Part shown: positions 1-8,306 of the stretch, piece after piece
Position numbering within the stretch: the first letter of the stretch is position 1
Layout of the letters: each line of letters begins with the position of its first letter
Origin: Halobacillus litoralis
Lineage (GTDB): Bacteria > Bacillota > Bacilli > Bacillales > Halobacillaceae
Assembly: GCF_009856415.1 (NCBI RefSeq)
Contig: NZ_WMEZ01000003.1
Span: 186,001-250,000, forward strand
Direction of reading: 5' to 3'
DNA length: 64,000 nt
The notes under the pieces: model-generated
What the model was told of the DNA's origin: nothing
Database searches by the model: none
What the model saw: the letters and a program-made list of their open reading frames with translations, nothing else
Translations under genes and position numbers: made by a program

Positions 1-239
1 ACCTTCATTCGTCAAACTCTGTACTGTATTAAAAATAAAAACTGCAAGGCAGCTATTTAATGGCGCAAAAGACACGCTACATACATGCTACAGTCCTACT
101 TTTCAACCAAATATACAGAATTCCCAAGTCTCTTGGTTTAGGTTCATTTAAGCACCTATTTTCCCCCCTTTATATCCCAAACATGAATTCAGAATATTAT
201 GTTACATTGGATTTGTGTTCAAAATACAGGAGGGATTCG

Positions 240-1826
240 ATGAACTGGAAACACACAGTGGCAACATTTGTTTTAGGTACGAGCTTGGTGACTGGCGGAA
301 CCATGGCTCACGCAGAGGTTGGAAATAATGGAAACGGGAAAGCAGAAAATCCTATTTTCATGAAAGACAACCTGCAAGGGAAAAAGGTCAAGTCCGAAAA
401 GGGAGTCAAAGAGTTCTTCAAACAAAACGAAGCACTCTCCCAACTCAACCCAAATAGTGACTTGAAATTGTTGAAAACTGAAACAGATGAACTTGGGATG
501 ACGCACTATACATACCAAAGAGTCATTGGTCAGGTTCCCGTAGCGAATGCTAAAGTAGGCGTCCATACTAACCAGGAGGGCCAAGTAACAGCTGTGAACG
601 GGGAGTTACATAAAGATGCTCCAAAAAAAATAAAACAAACGAAAGAAATTAAAAAGAAAGAAGCGCTGGATTTGGCTTGGGATCAAATTGATGTCTCCCG
701 TGCAGACGCGGACCATGTCCAGAAGAGTTTGAAAGGTGAAGACTTCCAAACGTTGACGGAGAACTCCGATCTCGTCGTTCATTATGAAGATGGCACATAC
801 ACACTTGCTTATCATGTTGAACTGCAATTCTCCAAACCATACCCTGCCAACTGGCAGATCTATATCAACGCTGAAAATGGAGAGGTCCTTAAATCTATGA
901 ACCTTGTTCATGAAGCGACGGGAACAGGCACAGGTGTTTTAGGAGATACGAAGTCTTTGAATACTTATTTCTATAACAATACGTATTATCTTTTTGATAC
1001 GTCCAAACCGATGAGTGGCGTCATTGAAACGTTTGATAACTATGGTGGCGAGTATTACAGCCTGCCTGGGTCTTATGTTACAGACTCCGGTAACACCTTT
1101 TACAGCGAGCGCCAAAAGGCTGCAGTCGATGCTCATTACTATGCAGGAGAAGTCTTTGACTATTACTATGATCAATTCGGTCGTGTGAGTTATGACGACC
1201 AGGGAGCAGACATCCGTTCTACCGTTCACTACGGCAGCAATTACAACAATGCAGCTTGGACTGGGAATCAAATGATTTATGGAGATGGTGATGGTTCCAC
1301 ATTCACATACCTATCTGGCGCAGATGATGTGGTTGCTCACGAATTGACACACGCCGTAACCGATACGACAGCCGAATTGGTTTATGAAAATCAATCCGGT
1401 GCACTGAACGAGTCCTTCTCTGACGTGTTTGGATATTTCGTAGATTCAGAGGATTGGTTGATGGGTGAAGATGTTTACACACCAGGGCAGCCGGGAGATG
1501 CTTTGCGCTCCATGTCCAACCCGAACGCTTACGATCAGCCTGATCATATGAATGAATACCAGAATCTGCCGAACACAGAAGCCGGCGACTGGGGCGGGGT
1601 ACACATTAACAGCGGAATCCCAAACAAAGCGGCTTATTATACAATCAACAGTTTAGGCATTGCGCAATCAGAGCAGATCTACTACCGGGCGTTGACGGTT
1701 TATCTGACACCAAGCAGCACCTTTACCAATGCTAGACAAGCCTTAGAACAGTCTGCTTTGGACCTTTACGGTACAACCGCTGCAAATGCAGTATCTCAAG
1801 CATGGGATAATGTAGGAGTGTATTAA
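240..1826 (+). CDS. npr: Secreted neutral metalloprotease (thermolysin/bacillolysin, M4)
   Basis: Secreted zinc endopeptidase made as a prepro-enzyme; 528 aa, the usual length for bacillolysins. The ATG at 240 is chosen because it follows GGAGG by seven bases and opens a signal peptide (basic start, hydrophobic stretch, MAHA cut region); an in-frame ATG at 60 has no ribosome site. An FTP/PepSY-type propeptide fills roughly residues 40-215. The catalytic domain carries HELTH at 367-371 (two zinc histidines and the catalytic glutamate), the third zinc ligand E391 in NESFSD, and the active-site histidine H455 in GGVHINSG. Monocistronic, ending in a strong terminator. Identification is secure; substrate range cannot be read from sequence. 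Confidence 0.95.
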   Translation: MNWKHTVATFVLGTSLVTGGTMAHAEVGNNGNGKAENPIFMKDNLQGKKVKSEKGVKEFFKQNEALSQLNPNSDLKLLKTETDELGMTHYTYQRVIGQVPVANAKVGVHTNQEGQVTAVNGELHKDAPKKIKQTKEIKKKEALDLAWDQIDVSRADADHVQKSLKGEDFQTLTENSDLVVHYEDGTYTLAYHVELQFSKPYPANWQIYINAENGEVLKSMNLVHEATGTGTGVLGDTKSLNTYFYNNTYYLFDTSKPMSGVIETFDNYGGEYYSLPGSYVTDSGNTFYSERQKAAVDAHYYAGEVFDYYYDQFGRVSYDDQGADIRSTVHYGSNYNNAAWTGNQMIYGDGDGSTFTYLSGADDVVAHELTHAVTDTTAELVYENQSGALNESFSDVFGYFVDSEDWLMGEDVYTPGQPGDALRSMSNPNAYDQPDHMNEYQNLPNTEAGDWGGVHINSGIPNKAAYYTINSLGIAQSEQIYYRALTVYLTPSSTFTNARQALEQSALDLYGTTAANAVSQAWDNVGVY

Positions 1827-1865
1827 AGTTTGTTAATTAAAAAGTAAAAGAGAATACTCACAGCC

Positions 1866-1897
1866 AAGCGTCTAAGGAATTCCTTAGACGCTTTTTA
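1866..1897 (+). terminator. Rho-independent terminator of the protease gene
   Basis: A perfect 28-bp palindrome (arms AAGCGTCTAAGGAA and its complement, 1866-1893) runs into a T tract. It lies 40 bp after the protease stop and also faces the convergent acetyltransferase gene, so it may work in both directions. Confidence 0.85.
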
Positions 1898-1914
1898 TGT
1901 GCGAACTATTCCGT

Positions 1915-2427
1915 CTATTCCATCACCCATGCATACTTTACAAACTTCACTGTTTCTCCATGCATGATAAAATCATCGTCACTTGTTTCCAACTTCTTAA
2001 AACCATTTTTCTCAAGGACTTTTTGAGAAGCAACGTTATGATCGGTTGTCATGGCCAACACTTTTGTGAAACCATTTTCCTTCATATTTTCCAGCAACAT
2101 ACGCAACGCTTTGTTTGCAATCCCTTGTCCCGTGTGTTTCCCCCCCACTCTATATCCTAAAAACCCTAAGTGTCGGGATTCGTCGACGTCTACGAAATTT
2201 ATTCTCCCTAAGATTTCGCCAGTCGTCTTCTTGATCAGATAGAAATAAGATAACCCTTGTTTCTGTTCATCTAATAATTTCTTATGATTCATCATGAAAG
2301 TATCAAAGTCATAATATTCATCTCCACGACTGGGTACCATCTTTTCAAAATACCATCGGTTCTCACACTCAAAATCAAATAATTCTTCTGCATCTTCATA
2401 TCTTAATTTTTCAATTGTAATTTCCAT
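1915..2427 (-). CDS. GNAT N-acetyltransferase (RimJ/RimL-like)
   Basis: 170-aa acetyltransferase that would transfer acetyl from acetyl-CoA to an amine; substrate unknown. The acetyl-CoA loop is visible as GGKHTGQGIANKAL (around residue 95), followed by the typical late motif HNVASQKVLEKNGF. An AAGGAG-like site precedes the ATG. It faces the protease gene convergently and has no operon partner downstream. It could be a ribosomal-protein or small-molecule acetyltransferase; the sequence does not decide. Confidence 0.85.
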   Translation of the reverse strand: MEITIEKLRYEDAEELFDFECENRWYFEKMVPSRGDEYYDFDTFMMNHKKLLDEQKQGLSYFYLIKKTTGEILGRINFVDVDESRHLGFLGYRVGGKHTGQGIANKALRMLLENMKENGFTKVLAMTTDHNVASQKVLEKNGFKKLETSDDDFIMHGETVKFVKYAWVME

Positions 2428-2499
2428 TTCATTCTCCTTGATTCCTAGTAACTATTGAAATGGTAAGGAGTTGGGCCCTCGATGAATAAACGATGAACC

Positions 2500-2652
2500 T
2501 TACCTACGCAAAGGCATTTTGCTTGTTTTCACATGAGGTTTACTTTCCTTCTGTCCTCTAGTTAACAATTTTTGAATCTTAAAAAGTTGATGATAAATCC
2601 CTAATAACACACCCAAAACAGCCACTATCAACCATATGTTCCCTACTCTCAT
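2500..2652 (-). CDS. Small single-span membrane protein, coupled to fosB
   Basis: 50-aa reading frame. Its ATG overlaps the fosB stop as ATGA (2649-2652), a standard sign of translational coupling. Residues about 5-18 form one hydrophobic segment (IWLIVAVLGVLLG) followed by a basic tail rich in K and R. I recognise no family. Its position as last gene of the fosB operon suggests co-expression, but a role in fosfomycin tolerance is only inference. Confidence 0.6.
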   Translation of the reverse strand: MRVGNIWLIVAVLGVLLGIYHQLFKIQKLLTRGQKESKPHVKTSKMPLRR

Positions 2653-3074
2653 GAATCATAAAAAGTCATATGGGGGTTCGCTTCTTTGTAATAGTCGATA
2701 CGATCTTCCCTTGTCCCTGTGTGAAATTCAAATTTATGACCGTCAGGATCTGTAAAATAAATGGACCGTTTATCTCTCTTCTCACGTTCACGCCCCGGTA
2801 GGATATTCACACCCAGGCGGACAAGTTCTTCATAGGCGTCATCAAAGTCACGTTCTTTTATCGTGAAAGCGGTATGGGTATAGGAAGCGGATCTGTCATG
2901 TCTGGGGATGTCCTTCTCTTCATTTAATGCCAGCCACATGCCCTTCAAGTCAAAGTAGGCGGTCGTCTTTCCCCTTACCAATAACTCGGCTCCAAAAACT
3001 TTTTCATAGAAAGTGATGGATGTATCTAAGTCAGATACTGAGAACAGAAAGTGGTTGAGACCCTGGATTTCCAT
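2649..3074 (-). CDS. fosB: Metallothiol transferase FosB (fosfomycin resistance)
   Basis: Cytosolic VOC-fold enzyme that opens the epoxide of fosfomycin by adding a thiol, bacillithiol in Bacillaceae, using a divalent metal. The 141-aa length and sequence match FosB closely. Metal ligands expected from the family are present: H8 (GLNHFL), H67 (SYTHTAF) and E116 (KFEFHTG). The motifs GREREKRDKRS and TDPDGHKFEFHTG are FosB hallmarks. A good GGAGGTG site precedes the ATG. It is third in a four-gene minus-strand operon (VOC protein, GNAT, fosB, micro-membrane protein). Confidence 0.93.
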   Translation of the reverse strand: MEIQGLNHFLFSVSDLDTSITFYEKVFGAELLVRGKTTAYFDLKGMWLALNEEKDIPRHDRSASYTHTAFTIKERDFDDAYEELVRLGVNILPGREREKRDKRSIYFTDPDGHKFEFHTGTREDRIDYYKEANPHMTFYDS

Positions 3075-3175
3075 AGCAGCACCTCCTTCTTCTAAAGTAT
3101 TGGACCAGCGCGCAGACGTTACCCTTTCAAGTTTCCTTTACCTTTTTCCACGCTTCTATAAAGGCTCGAACGCTT

Positions 3176-3694
3176 TCATACCTTGCTTCTCATATAAATC
3201 CAAACGTCTCTTCCATTCATAACTACGGACTTCTCTTTTTCCATACCGATTTTTTCGGCTACTCGTTGAGAAGCGATATTCCCGGACTGGATTACAGAAA
3301 TCAATCGTTCCCGCTCCCTCTTTCCATGTTTCAAAAGAATGGCAGCCGCCTCCGTCGCATACCCACAGCCCCAGTATTCCCTGTATATCCAGTAGCCGAC
3401 CTCAAGCTCTGTTTTTCCGTCAATGGATTGAGGAACAAGTCCTGCATGCCCGATTTTCACCCCATCTGCCTTACGGACGAGAATTTGCAGACCATGATGT
3501 TGCGAAGCTTCATATGTACGGTAGATCCACTGCAAAAACTCTTCGGCTCCCTTCTCACTTTTCACCTTTCCATCTCCAATAAATCTTACCGTTTCCGGAT
3601 CCGTCAGCATGGATACTAGAAAAGGAAAATCGTCATCCTTATACTTTCGAAAGAATAACCTTTTTGTCTCCAACCGCTCACATGATCGATTCAT
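3176..3694 (-). CDS. GNAT N-acetyltransferase (RimJ/RimL-like)
   Basis: 172-aa acetyltransferase. The N-terminal LETKRLFFRKY strand, the GYWIYREYWGCGYATEAAA acetyl-CoA loop and the late NIASQRVAEKIGM motif are typical of the family. The start lies inside the end of the upstream VOC gene (17-bp overlap), so the two are probably translated together; fosB follows about 100 bp downstream. The substrate is unknown. Confidence 0.85.
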   Translation of the reverse strand: MNRSCERLETKRLFFRKYKDDDFPFLVSMLTDPETVRFIGDGKVKSEKGAEEFLQWIYRTYEASQHHGLQILVRKADGVKIGHAGLVPQSIDGKTELEVGYWIYREYWGCGYATEAAAILLKHGKRERERLISVIQSGNIASQRVAEKIGMEKEKSVVMNGRDVWIYMRSKV

Positions 3695-4061
3695 AGATTT
3701 CCAGAAGGTTACTGTCGGGATCTCTGAAATGAGCGACCTTAATTCCCCAGTCCTTCTGCTCCACAGGTTCCGTAATGAATGTTACTCTGTCCTTCCATGC
3801 CTGATATGTCTCTTCCACATCATTCACTTTAAAAACCAGCGCAGCCCTGTCCTCTCTAGCTTCACTCTTTCCATACACATCCCCAAGTGCTTCCACCATC
3901 TGCTTACGTTCAAAGACGCCTAATGTCACCCCTTCGAATGTAAAGTCGGCATAGTTTGAATGCTCATCTCCCCAGGTCACTTCAAAACCGAGCGTATCCC
4001 GGTAAAAATAAAAACAAGTTTGGTAGTCATCTACGAGTAAACGTACATGTGTCAATTTCAC
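3678..4061 (-). CDS. VOC-family (glyoxalase/bleomycin-resistance fold) protein
   Basis: About 127 aa, one VOC module pair (KLTHVRLLVDDYQTCFYFYRD at the start, HFRDPDSNLLEIYE at the end). I place the start at GTG 4061 because the sequence AAAGGGTGAT, a near-perfect anti-SD match, lies nine bases before it and overlaps the alternative ATG at 4067 and GTG at 4070. It is first in the operon leading to fosB and overlaps the next gene. The ligand or reaction is unknown; it could bind an antibiotic or detoxify a small electrophile. Confidence 0.8.
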   Translation of the reverse strand: MKLTHVRLLVDDYQTCFYFYRDTLGFEVTWGDEHSNYADFTFEGVTLGVFERKQMVEALGDVYGKSEAREDRAALVFKVNDVEETYQAWKDRVTFITEPVEQKDWGIKVAHFRDPDSNLLEIYESIM

Positions 4062-4140
4062 AACCATCACCCTTTCTTCATGTTTTCTGTTTGATAAATA
4101 AGGTAATAAAAGGAAGTAAATCTTTCATGGAGCTGATCAA

Positions 4141-4320
4141 ATGACCCGAAGTCAACAAATCATCCTTGGACTCGCTCTAGGATTCGCCCTCTTCTTAGGT
4201 TTCTTGCTGGGATTGTCTGTTTCTGATCAATGGATCATCGTCATCCTCATTGCTCTTGGATGTGGATTCATTACCCGTTTCGTGCTGCAGTGGTTTTTCA
4301 AAAGGCGAAGTCATGGGTAA
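4141..4320 (+). CDS. Small two-span membrane protein
   Basis: 59 aa. GGAG lies eight bases before the ATG. Two hydrophobic segments are visible, about residues 7-26 and 31-50, with a basic tail (FFKRRSHG). The next small membrane gene begins 12 bp later, so the pair is one transcript, divergent from the fosB operon. No family recognised. Confidence 0.65.
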   Translation: MTRSQQIILGLALGFALFLGFLLGLSVSDQWIIVILIALGCGFITRFVLQWFFKRRSHG

Positions 4321-4332
4321 GGAGGTATTCAT

Positions 4333-4518
4333 ATGTGGCGAAGACTGCAATGGGGATTCATTACAGCTTTAGGATTTATCATCGTTTCATTGCTTTTCGG
4401 ATATTTCGTCGTTGGAGACATTAATTTGAGCCTTATAATAGGACTGACTGTAGGCGGTTTTTTTTCCGGGATTACTTACCTTAATCCTCCTCCAAAGAAA
4501 TGGCGGAAAGATGTTTGA
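4333..4518 (+). CDS. Small two-span membrane protein
   Basis: 61 aa with GGAGG nine bases before the ATG. Two hydrophobic stretches (residues 8-27 and 32-48) are followed by a polar tail with PPPKKWRKD. It follows another small membrane protein by 12 bp. The pair may act together, for instance as a two-component small transporter or stress peptide, but nothing in sequence shows a function. Confidence 0.65.
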   Translation: MWRRLQWGFITALGFIIVSLLFGYFVVGDINLSLIIGLTVGGFFSGITYLNPPPKKWRKDV

Positions 4519-4598
4519 GCTTTCAATAGAATGAATTCCTTTTTATAGTTTCATAGTATAGGAATTCCATTTAAACGTCCACGTCACTCCTGAGGGGC

Positions 4599-4637
4599 GT
4601 ACCTTTTAATGTTGGGTTAGCCAACATTAAAAGGTAC
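4599..4637. repeat. 17-bp perfect inverted repeat with 5-base loop
   Basis: Arms GTACCTTTTAATGTTGG (4599-4615) and its exact complement (4621-4637) flank the loop GTTAG. No T tract follows in either direction, so it is not a standard terminator, though it lies 80 bp after the small membrane gene pair and could end or stabilise that transcript. A shorter imperfect repeat (GAATTCC/GGAATTC) lies just before it at about 4535-4567. Confidence 0.7.
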
Positions 4638-4677
4638 ATTTCTCCACTTTCCAACACCACGATTATTTATCTACCAC

Positions 4678-4692
4678 CTTAGAACACCTAAG
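4678..4692. promoter_or_regulatory. Candidate LysR-type T-N11-A box
   Basis: CTTAG-AACAC-CTAAG forms a 5-bp dyad and contains TTAG-N5-CTAA, which fits the T-N11-A pattern bound by LysR regulators. It lies 116 bp before the LysR gene at 4808 and could be its autoregulatory site. Match by pattern only. Confidence 0.35.
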
Positions 4693-4807
4693 TGAGGCAC
4701 TGATCCGCTCAGCAGTCCTTCGAAATAATTTTCCCATTGATAAGATGCCCCCATCTCTTTATGATTGTACATAGCTCAATCGATACATAACCAAAGGAGT
4801 TTTCACG

Positions 4808-5692
4808 ATGGACATCCGCCATTTGCAATACTTCATCGAAGTTGCACGTTTCCAAAGCTTCACCAAAGCAGCAGAACACTTATTTATCTCCCAGCCTACC
4901 ATCAGCAAAATGATCAAGAACCTGGAAGAGGATCTTGGTGTTGAATTGTTCGAACGTACACGAAAAAAAGTCATCCTGACCGATGCCGGGCGGCTGATCC
5001 TTATGCAGGCGAAAACCATTGATAAAGCATTCGAAAACCTCAATACTCAGCTCAACGATTTGCTGGGGTTGAAAAAAGGCCATATTCGAGTAGGTCTCCC
5101 CCCGATTATGGACGCCGAACAGATCATCAACATTATCGGAGGCTTTCATGCCAGGCACCCGCACATTACCTATCAACTCGTAGAGGATGGCGCGAAAAGA
5201 ATCGAAGAGAATATCCTGCAGGAGGAACTGGATGTCGGCATCACCGTGTTGCCGACGCAGGAGGACAAATTTGACCACTTCTTTCTTTTAAGTGAAGAGC
5301 TTGAGGTCATCCTCCCTCCTGCCCACCCGTTAGCCGGAAGAAAGCAGATTCGGTTGGAAGAGCTCAAAGACGATTCCTTCATCCTATTCAGTAAAGACTT
5401 CGTGTTAAACGACCGGATCACCTCCTCCTGCAAAGAAGCCGGGTTTATACCAAAAGTCATCTCCGAGAGCTCGCAGTGGGATTTTATCGGCAAAATGATC
5501 GCTTCCAATCTGGGCATTTCCATCCTGCCTAAAAGCGTCGCCCGTCTGCTTACTCAAGATGTAAAGCGACTCAAGGTCATCCAGCCAACCATTGCATGGG
5601 AACTCGCCATTATTTGGCCGAAAACCCAGTACATATCGTATGCCACGAAAGAATGGCTTACTTATACGCAGGATCGATTGAGTATAGAATAA
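4808..5692 (+). CDS. LysR-family transcriptional regulator (CidR/YwbI-like)
   Basis: 294 aa. N-terminal winged helix-turn-helix (residues about 1-60, FTKAAEHLFISQPTISKMIKNLEEDLG) followed by a periplasmic-binding-like effector domain (from about 90, IRVGLPPIMDAEQII). AAAGGAG precedes the ATG. The sequence resembles the CidR/YwbI branch, known in Bacillus for control of holin-like cid genes and acetate metabolism, but no cidAB lies nearby, so the target is open. A T-N11-A dyad lies upstream and a strong terminator follows, so it is transcribed alone. Confidence 0.85.
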   Translation: MDIRHLQYFIEVARFQSFTKAAEHLFISQPTISKMIKNLEEDLGVELFERTRKKVILTDAGRLILMQAKTIDKAFENLNTQLNDLLGLKKGHIRVGLPPIMDAEQIINIIGGFHARHPHITYQLVEDGAKRIEENILQEELDVGITVLPTQEDKFDHFFLLSEELEVILPPAHPLAGRKQIRLEELKDDSFILFSKDFVLNDRITSSCKEAGFIPKVISESSQWDFIGKMIASNLGISILPKSVARLLTQDVKRLKVIQPTIAWELAIIWPKTQYISYATKEWLTYTQDRLSIE

Positions 5693-5697
5693 AGGCG

Positions 5698-5727
5698 GAC
5701 CAGCTTCCTAATGAAGCTGGTCTTTTT
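5698..5727 (+). terminator. Terminator after the LysR gene
   Basis: Perfect 10-bp stem GACCAGCTTC/GAAGCTGGTC (5698-5722, five-base loop) followed by five T. Confidence 0.88.
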
Positions 5728-5890
5728 CATGCATGAAATCAATCTATGAAAACACTTCCATTGATAAAAGCTATACAACTCATGACGATTTGCTATTTCA
5801 CTTATAAAGACATCGCTCGTACACTGAAATTATCAACAAACACAAAGACAGTCTTGATGTTGAAAAAAACATAAAACAGGAGGCAGACTT

Positions 5891-6445
5891 ATGGAAGCGA
5901 AACGCACCAAAGAAAGTTTAGTCATCAATACAGATCAAGTGATGATCAACGATTTAAACAATTACAACACATTGTTCGGCGGGGTCCTCATGAAAAAGTT
6001 GGACAATAATGCCACATTATCCGCGAGGCGCCATGCACGCGTGAAAGAATGTGTCACCGCATCGACCGACTCTATTGACTTCCTCCATCCGATTCACCAA
6101 ACCGATTCGGTGTGCGTAGAATCATTTGTCTCCTATACCGGAAACAAATCGATGGAGATCTTCTGTAAAGTCATCGCTGAAGACATGATCACCGGTCACC
6201 GCCGTATGGCCGCGACAGCTTTTTTAACCTTTGTCGCTCTCGATGAAAACAAAAAAGCAGTCAAAGTCCCCAGCGTAATTCCAGAGACGGATGAAGAGAA
6301 ATTCCTCTACCAATCCGGGGAAGAACGTGCGAAAACAAGACGAATTCGCCGGGAACACAGTGCCCAGCTCACGGATATTATTGGACTTGAAAAACCATGG
6401 GAAAAAGGAGCGAATCCACATGTTGAAGTTAGCCAGTTTGGATGA
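5891..6445 (+). CDS. Acyl-CoA thioesterase, hotdog fold (YkhA-like)
   Basis: 184 aa; hydrolyses acyl-CoA thioesters to free acid and CoA in the cytosol. The hotdog signature is clear: NDLNNYNTLFGGVLMKKLDNNA near residues 20-40 with the catalytic-region aspartate, then TASTDSIDFLHPI and a second strand set. AGGAGG lies eight bases before the ATG. It overlaps the next gene by 26 bp, so the two are co-translated. Physiological acyl chain unknown. Confidence 0.88.
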   Translation: MEAKRTKESLVINTDQVMINDLNNYNTLFGGVLMKKLDNNATLSARRHARVKECVTASTDSIDFLHPIHQTDSVCVESFVSYTGNKSMEIFCKVIAEDMITGHRRMAATAFLTFVALDENKKAVKVPSVIPETDEEKFLYQSGEERAKTRRIRREHSAQLTDIIGLEKPWEKGANPHVEVSQFG

Positions 6446-6791
6446 ATTGTACGAAGCCAAAAAAGGGTTAGAAGAAGTCAGCCGCCGCTACCCCGAGGTC
6501 TATGAAACGTTAACTCATGTGGTCAGCTTCACTCGGCAGCTCCAAATTAAATATGGCTACATGGGGGCCATGTTGATGGAAGAAGAATTGAACACCAAGC
6601 ATCCATCCTTCATCAAAGGGTCGATCCTCTCTGTTTATAAGAAAGAAGTGGACAAGCTGAAAAACCACGGAGATTTCCCTGTCGTCAAAAACGTGTTAAA
6701 CCAACACAGAGAAGTGGGAGATGCGAAACTCTTTCTATTAATACTGGGAGCTAAACCGGAGCTGTTAAAAGGGTCCACATTCATTAAATAA
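6420..6791 (+). CDS. Hypothetical helical protein downstream of thioesterase
   Basis: 123 aa from the ATG at 6420, which has AAGGAG nine bases upstream; the frame is open further 5' but only inside the thioesterase gene. The sequence is soluble and likely all-helical, with charged heptad-like segments (LDELYEAKKGLEEVSRRYPEV). No signal peptide, membrane segment or catalytic motif. Not recognised. The 26-bp overlap implies joint expression with the thioesterase. Confidence 0.7.
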   Translation: MLKLASLDELYEAKKGLEEVSRRYPEVYETLTHVVSFTRQLQIKYGYMGAMLMEEELNTKHPSFIKGSILSVYKKEVDKLKNHGDFPVVKNVLNQHREVGDAKLFLLILGAKPELLKGSTFIK

Positions 6792-6816
6792 GCAACGCAG
6801 ATATCTTTTGCCTCTC

Positions 6817-6854
6817 AAGCCCCGTTCATCTTAAACAGCAACTGGACGGGGCTT
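6817..6854. terminator. GC-rich hairpin between convergent genes
   Basis: AAGCCCCGTTCA and TGGACGGGGCTT form a 12-bp stem with a single G-T pair around a 14-base loop. There is no T tract, so termination would be weak; it separates the thioesterase operon from the convergent VOC gene. Confidence 0.5.
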
Positions 6855-6906
6855 AGGCCCTTGGTAGTATAAAACTGCACAACCTTAGTTAAGTGGATAC
6901 CGTTTG

Positions 6907-7290
6907 TTATGTACGATAAGATGCACTCTTCGCATTGACTTCCCCTAATTCAATGCGGTTTCCATCCGGATCAAGTAAAACCGCGATCGTCCCCCAGTCA
7001 AATACACGCTGCTCTTCTAAAAAGTGAATGCCGCGTTCCTTTAGGTGATGGACTTCTTTACTGAGACCTTTCACATCGAAACGAAGGACGGTCGGATTAT
7101 GAATCCTCGTTTTCTCCCCCAGTTGAGCCACTCCGCCCTTTTCGACCATAAGATAACCAATAGGAAGGTCGAAACAGACAAGCATTTCTTGACGCCTTCT
7201 TACAGGCAATTGTAAGCGGTTCTGATAAAAGCTTACACACTGTTCAAAACGCTCCACAAACAAAATCAATCCGAATTCATCAACGTTCAT
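6907..7290 (-). CDS. VOC-family protein
   Basis: 127 aa. The vicinal oxygen chelate fold is indicated by the opening FGLILFVERFEQCVSFYQNRL and the closing AVLLDPDGNRIELGE, the latter carrying the usual metal-ligand glutamate. AAAGGGAG precedes the ATG. It lies 50 bp downstream of the MBL-fold gene on the same strand. Reaction or ligand unknown. Confidence 0.8.
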   Translation of the reverse strand: MNVDEFGLILFVERFEQCVSFYQNRLQLPVRRRQEMLVCFDLPIGYLMVEKGGVAQLGEKTRIHNPTVLRFDVKGLSKEVHHLKERGIHFLEEQRVFDWGTIAVLLDPDGNRIELGEVNAKSASYRT

Positions 7291-7340
7291 ACTAGTAAAC
7301 TCCCTTTCATCTCAAACGATTGAAACCTGCCGAACACTTT

Positions 7341-8159
7341 TTACGTCGTAAATAATGTGCCTTGAATGGCACGAATATAGCGTTCAGCTGAATCTCGGAC
7401 CACTTCATCCGCCCTCGTTTTTACGATGTTATGAAAAGCATTATAAATGCGTTCGAAAGCAAGACCATTGACTTTCTCTGCTATTTCCGCGACTTTTGCC
7501 GCCGGGAGGGGAATCAAGTTCGGATAGCTGTACATAAAGCTCACCCATTGGTTATCTGTAACGACCTGGATGATATCTCCGGTCATCAGCAATCCTTCCG
7601 CACCCTTTTCGATGTGCAGGACCGCTCCCCCTTTGAAGTGTCCACCTAAACGATGAAGAGAGAGATTTTCTGAAAGTTTCATAGATTCTCCGTTCCAGAA
7701 GTGAAGGGCCGAGCTTTCTTCCATGACCCATTCCTCGTCATCCTCGTGTAGGTACACGGGAGCATCAAACGTTTCTGCCCAATCGGTCATCCTTGAATAG
7801 TAGTGCGGATGAGAAATGGCGATCGCATCAATGCCGCCAAGATCGCGAATGACATCCACCGTCTCTTGATCAAGGTATGTGATGCAGTCCCAAAGCACAT
7901 TCAGTCCATCTTTTTGGATCAGGTAGGCGGTTTGTCCGATTCCTAATTTAGGTGTGGTGGTAATGCTGTACAATCCTTTTTCCTCTTCCCTAATGATGTT
8001 TTGATAACGTTTTGTCTGAACCAAGTCTTCATGTGTTGTCCATGTCTGTCCCTCCGGGCTTACATACTGCCTTTCTTCACTGCATATCTCACATCGATCT
8101 GGTACTTCTTCACTTTCTGAATACTGAACGCCACAGGTCTGGCAAATATACTTCTCCAT
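7341..8159 (-). CDS. Rubredoxin-like zinc ribbon plus metallo-beta-lactamase fold protein
   Basis: 272 aa. Residues 5-30 contain two CxxC knuckles (CQTC and CEIC), a rubredoxin/zinc-ribbon module. The remainder is an MBL-fold hydrolase with HPHYYSRMTDW in place of the classical HxHxDH, then GGHFKGG and MTGDI. Relatives are annotated as MBL-fold metallohydrolases and resemble flavo-diiron-type or lactonase enzymes. GGAGG precedes the ATG. The metal-binding first motif is divergent (H-P-H then D-W), so activity should not be assumed. Confidence 0.8.
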   Translation of the reverse strand: MEKYICQTCGVQYSESEEVPDRCEICSEERQYVSPEGQTWTTHEDLVQTKRYQNIIREEEKGLYSITTTPKLGIGQTAYLIQKDGLNVLWDCITYLDQETVDVIRDLGGIDAIAISHPHYYSRMTDWAETFDAPVYLHEDDEEWVMEESSALHFWNGESMKLSENLSLHRLGGHFKGGAVLHIEKGAEGLLMTGDIIQVVTDNQWVSFMYSYPNLIPLPAAKVAEIAEKVNGLAFERIYNAFHNIVKTRADEVVRDSAERYIRAIQGTLFTT

Positions 8160-8267
8160 GAATCTTCCTCCTTGGATTGCTCCGCTTTTGTTCTATCTTC
8201 AGCTTAGCTGGAAAATGAGAAAGAGAGCACCTGCCATGGATGGAATAATTTCTACAACTTTCGGAGT

Positions 8268-8296
8268 ATAAAAAAAGAGACTCATCACGAGTCTCT
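8268..8296 (-). terminator. Terminator of the ribose operon
   Basis: On the minus strand AGAGACTC-GTGAT-GAGTCTCT is followed by seven or more T. It starts 10 bp after the rbsB stop. Confidence 0.88.
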
Positions 8297-8306
8297 CTTC
8301 TCATCT

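Noticed and set aside
60-239. N-terminal extension of the protease frame
   Set aside because: No ribosome site before the ATG at 60; GGAGG and a signal peptide mark 240 as start.
273-1271. Antisense frames inside the protease gene
   Set aside because: No ribosome sites or recognisable domains; shadows of a well-supported gene.
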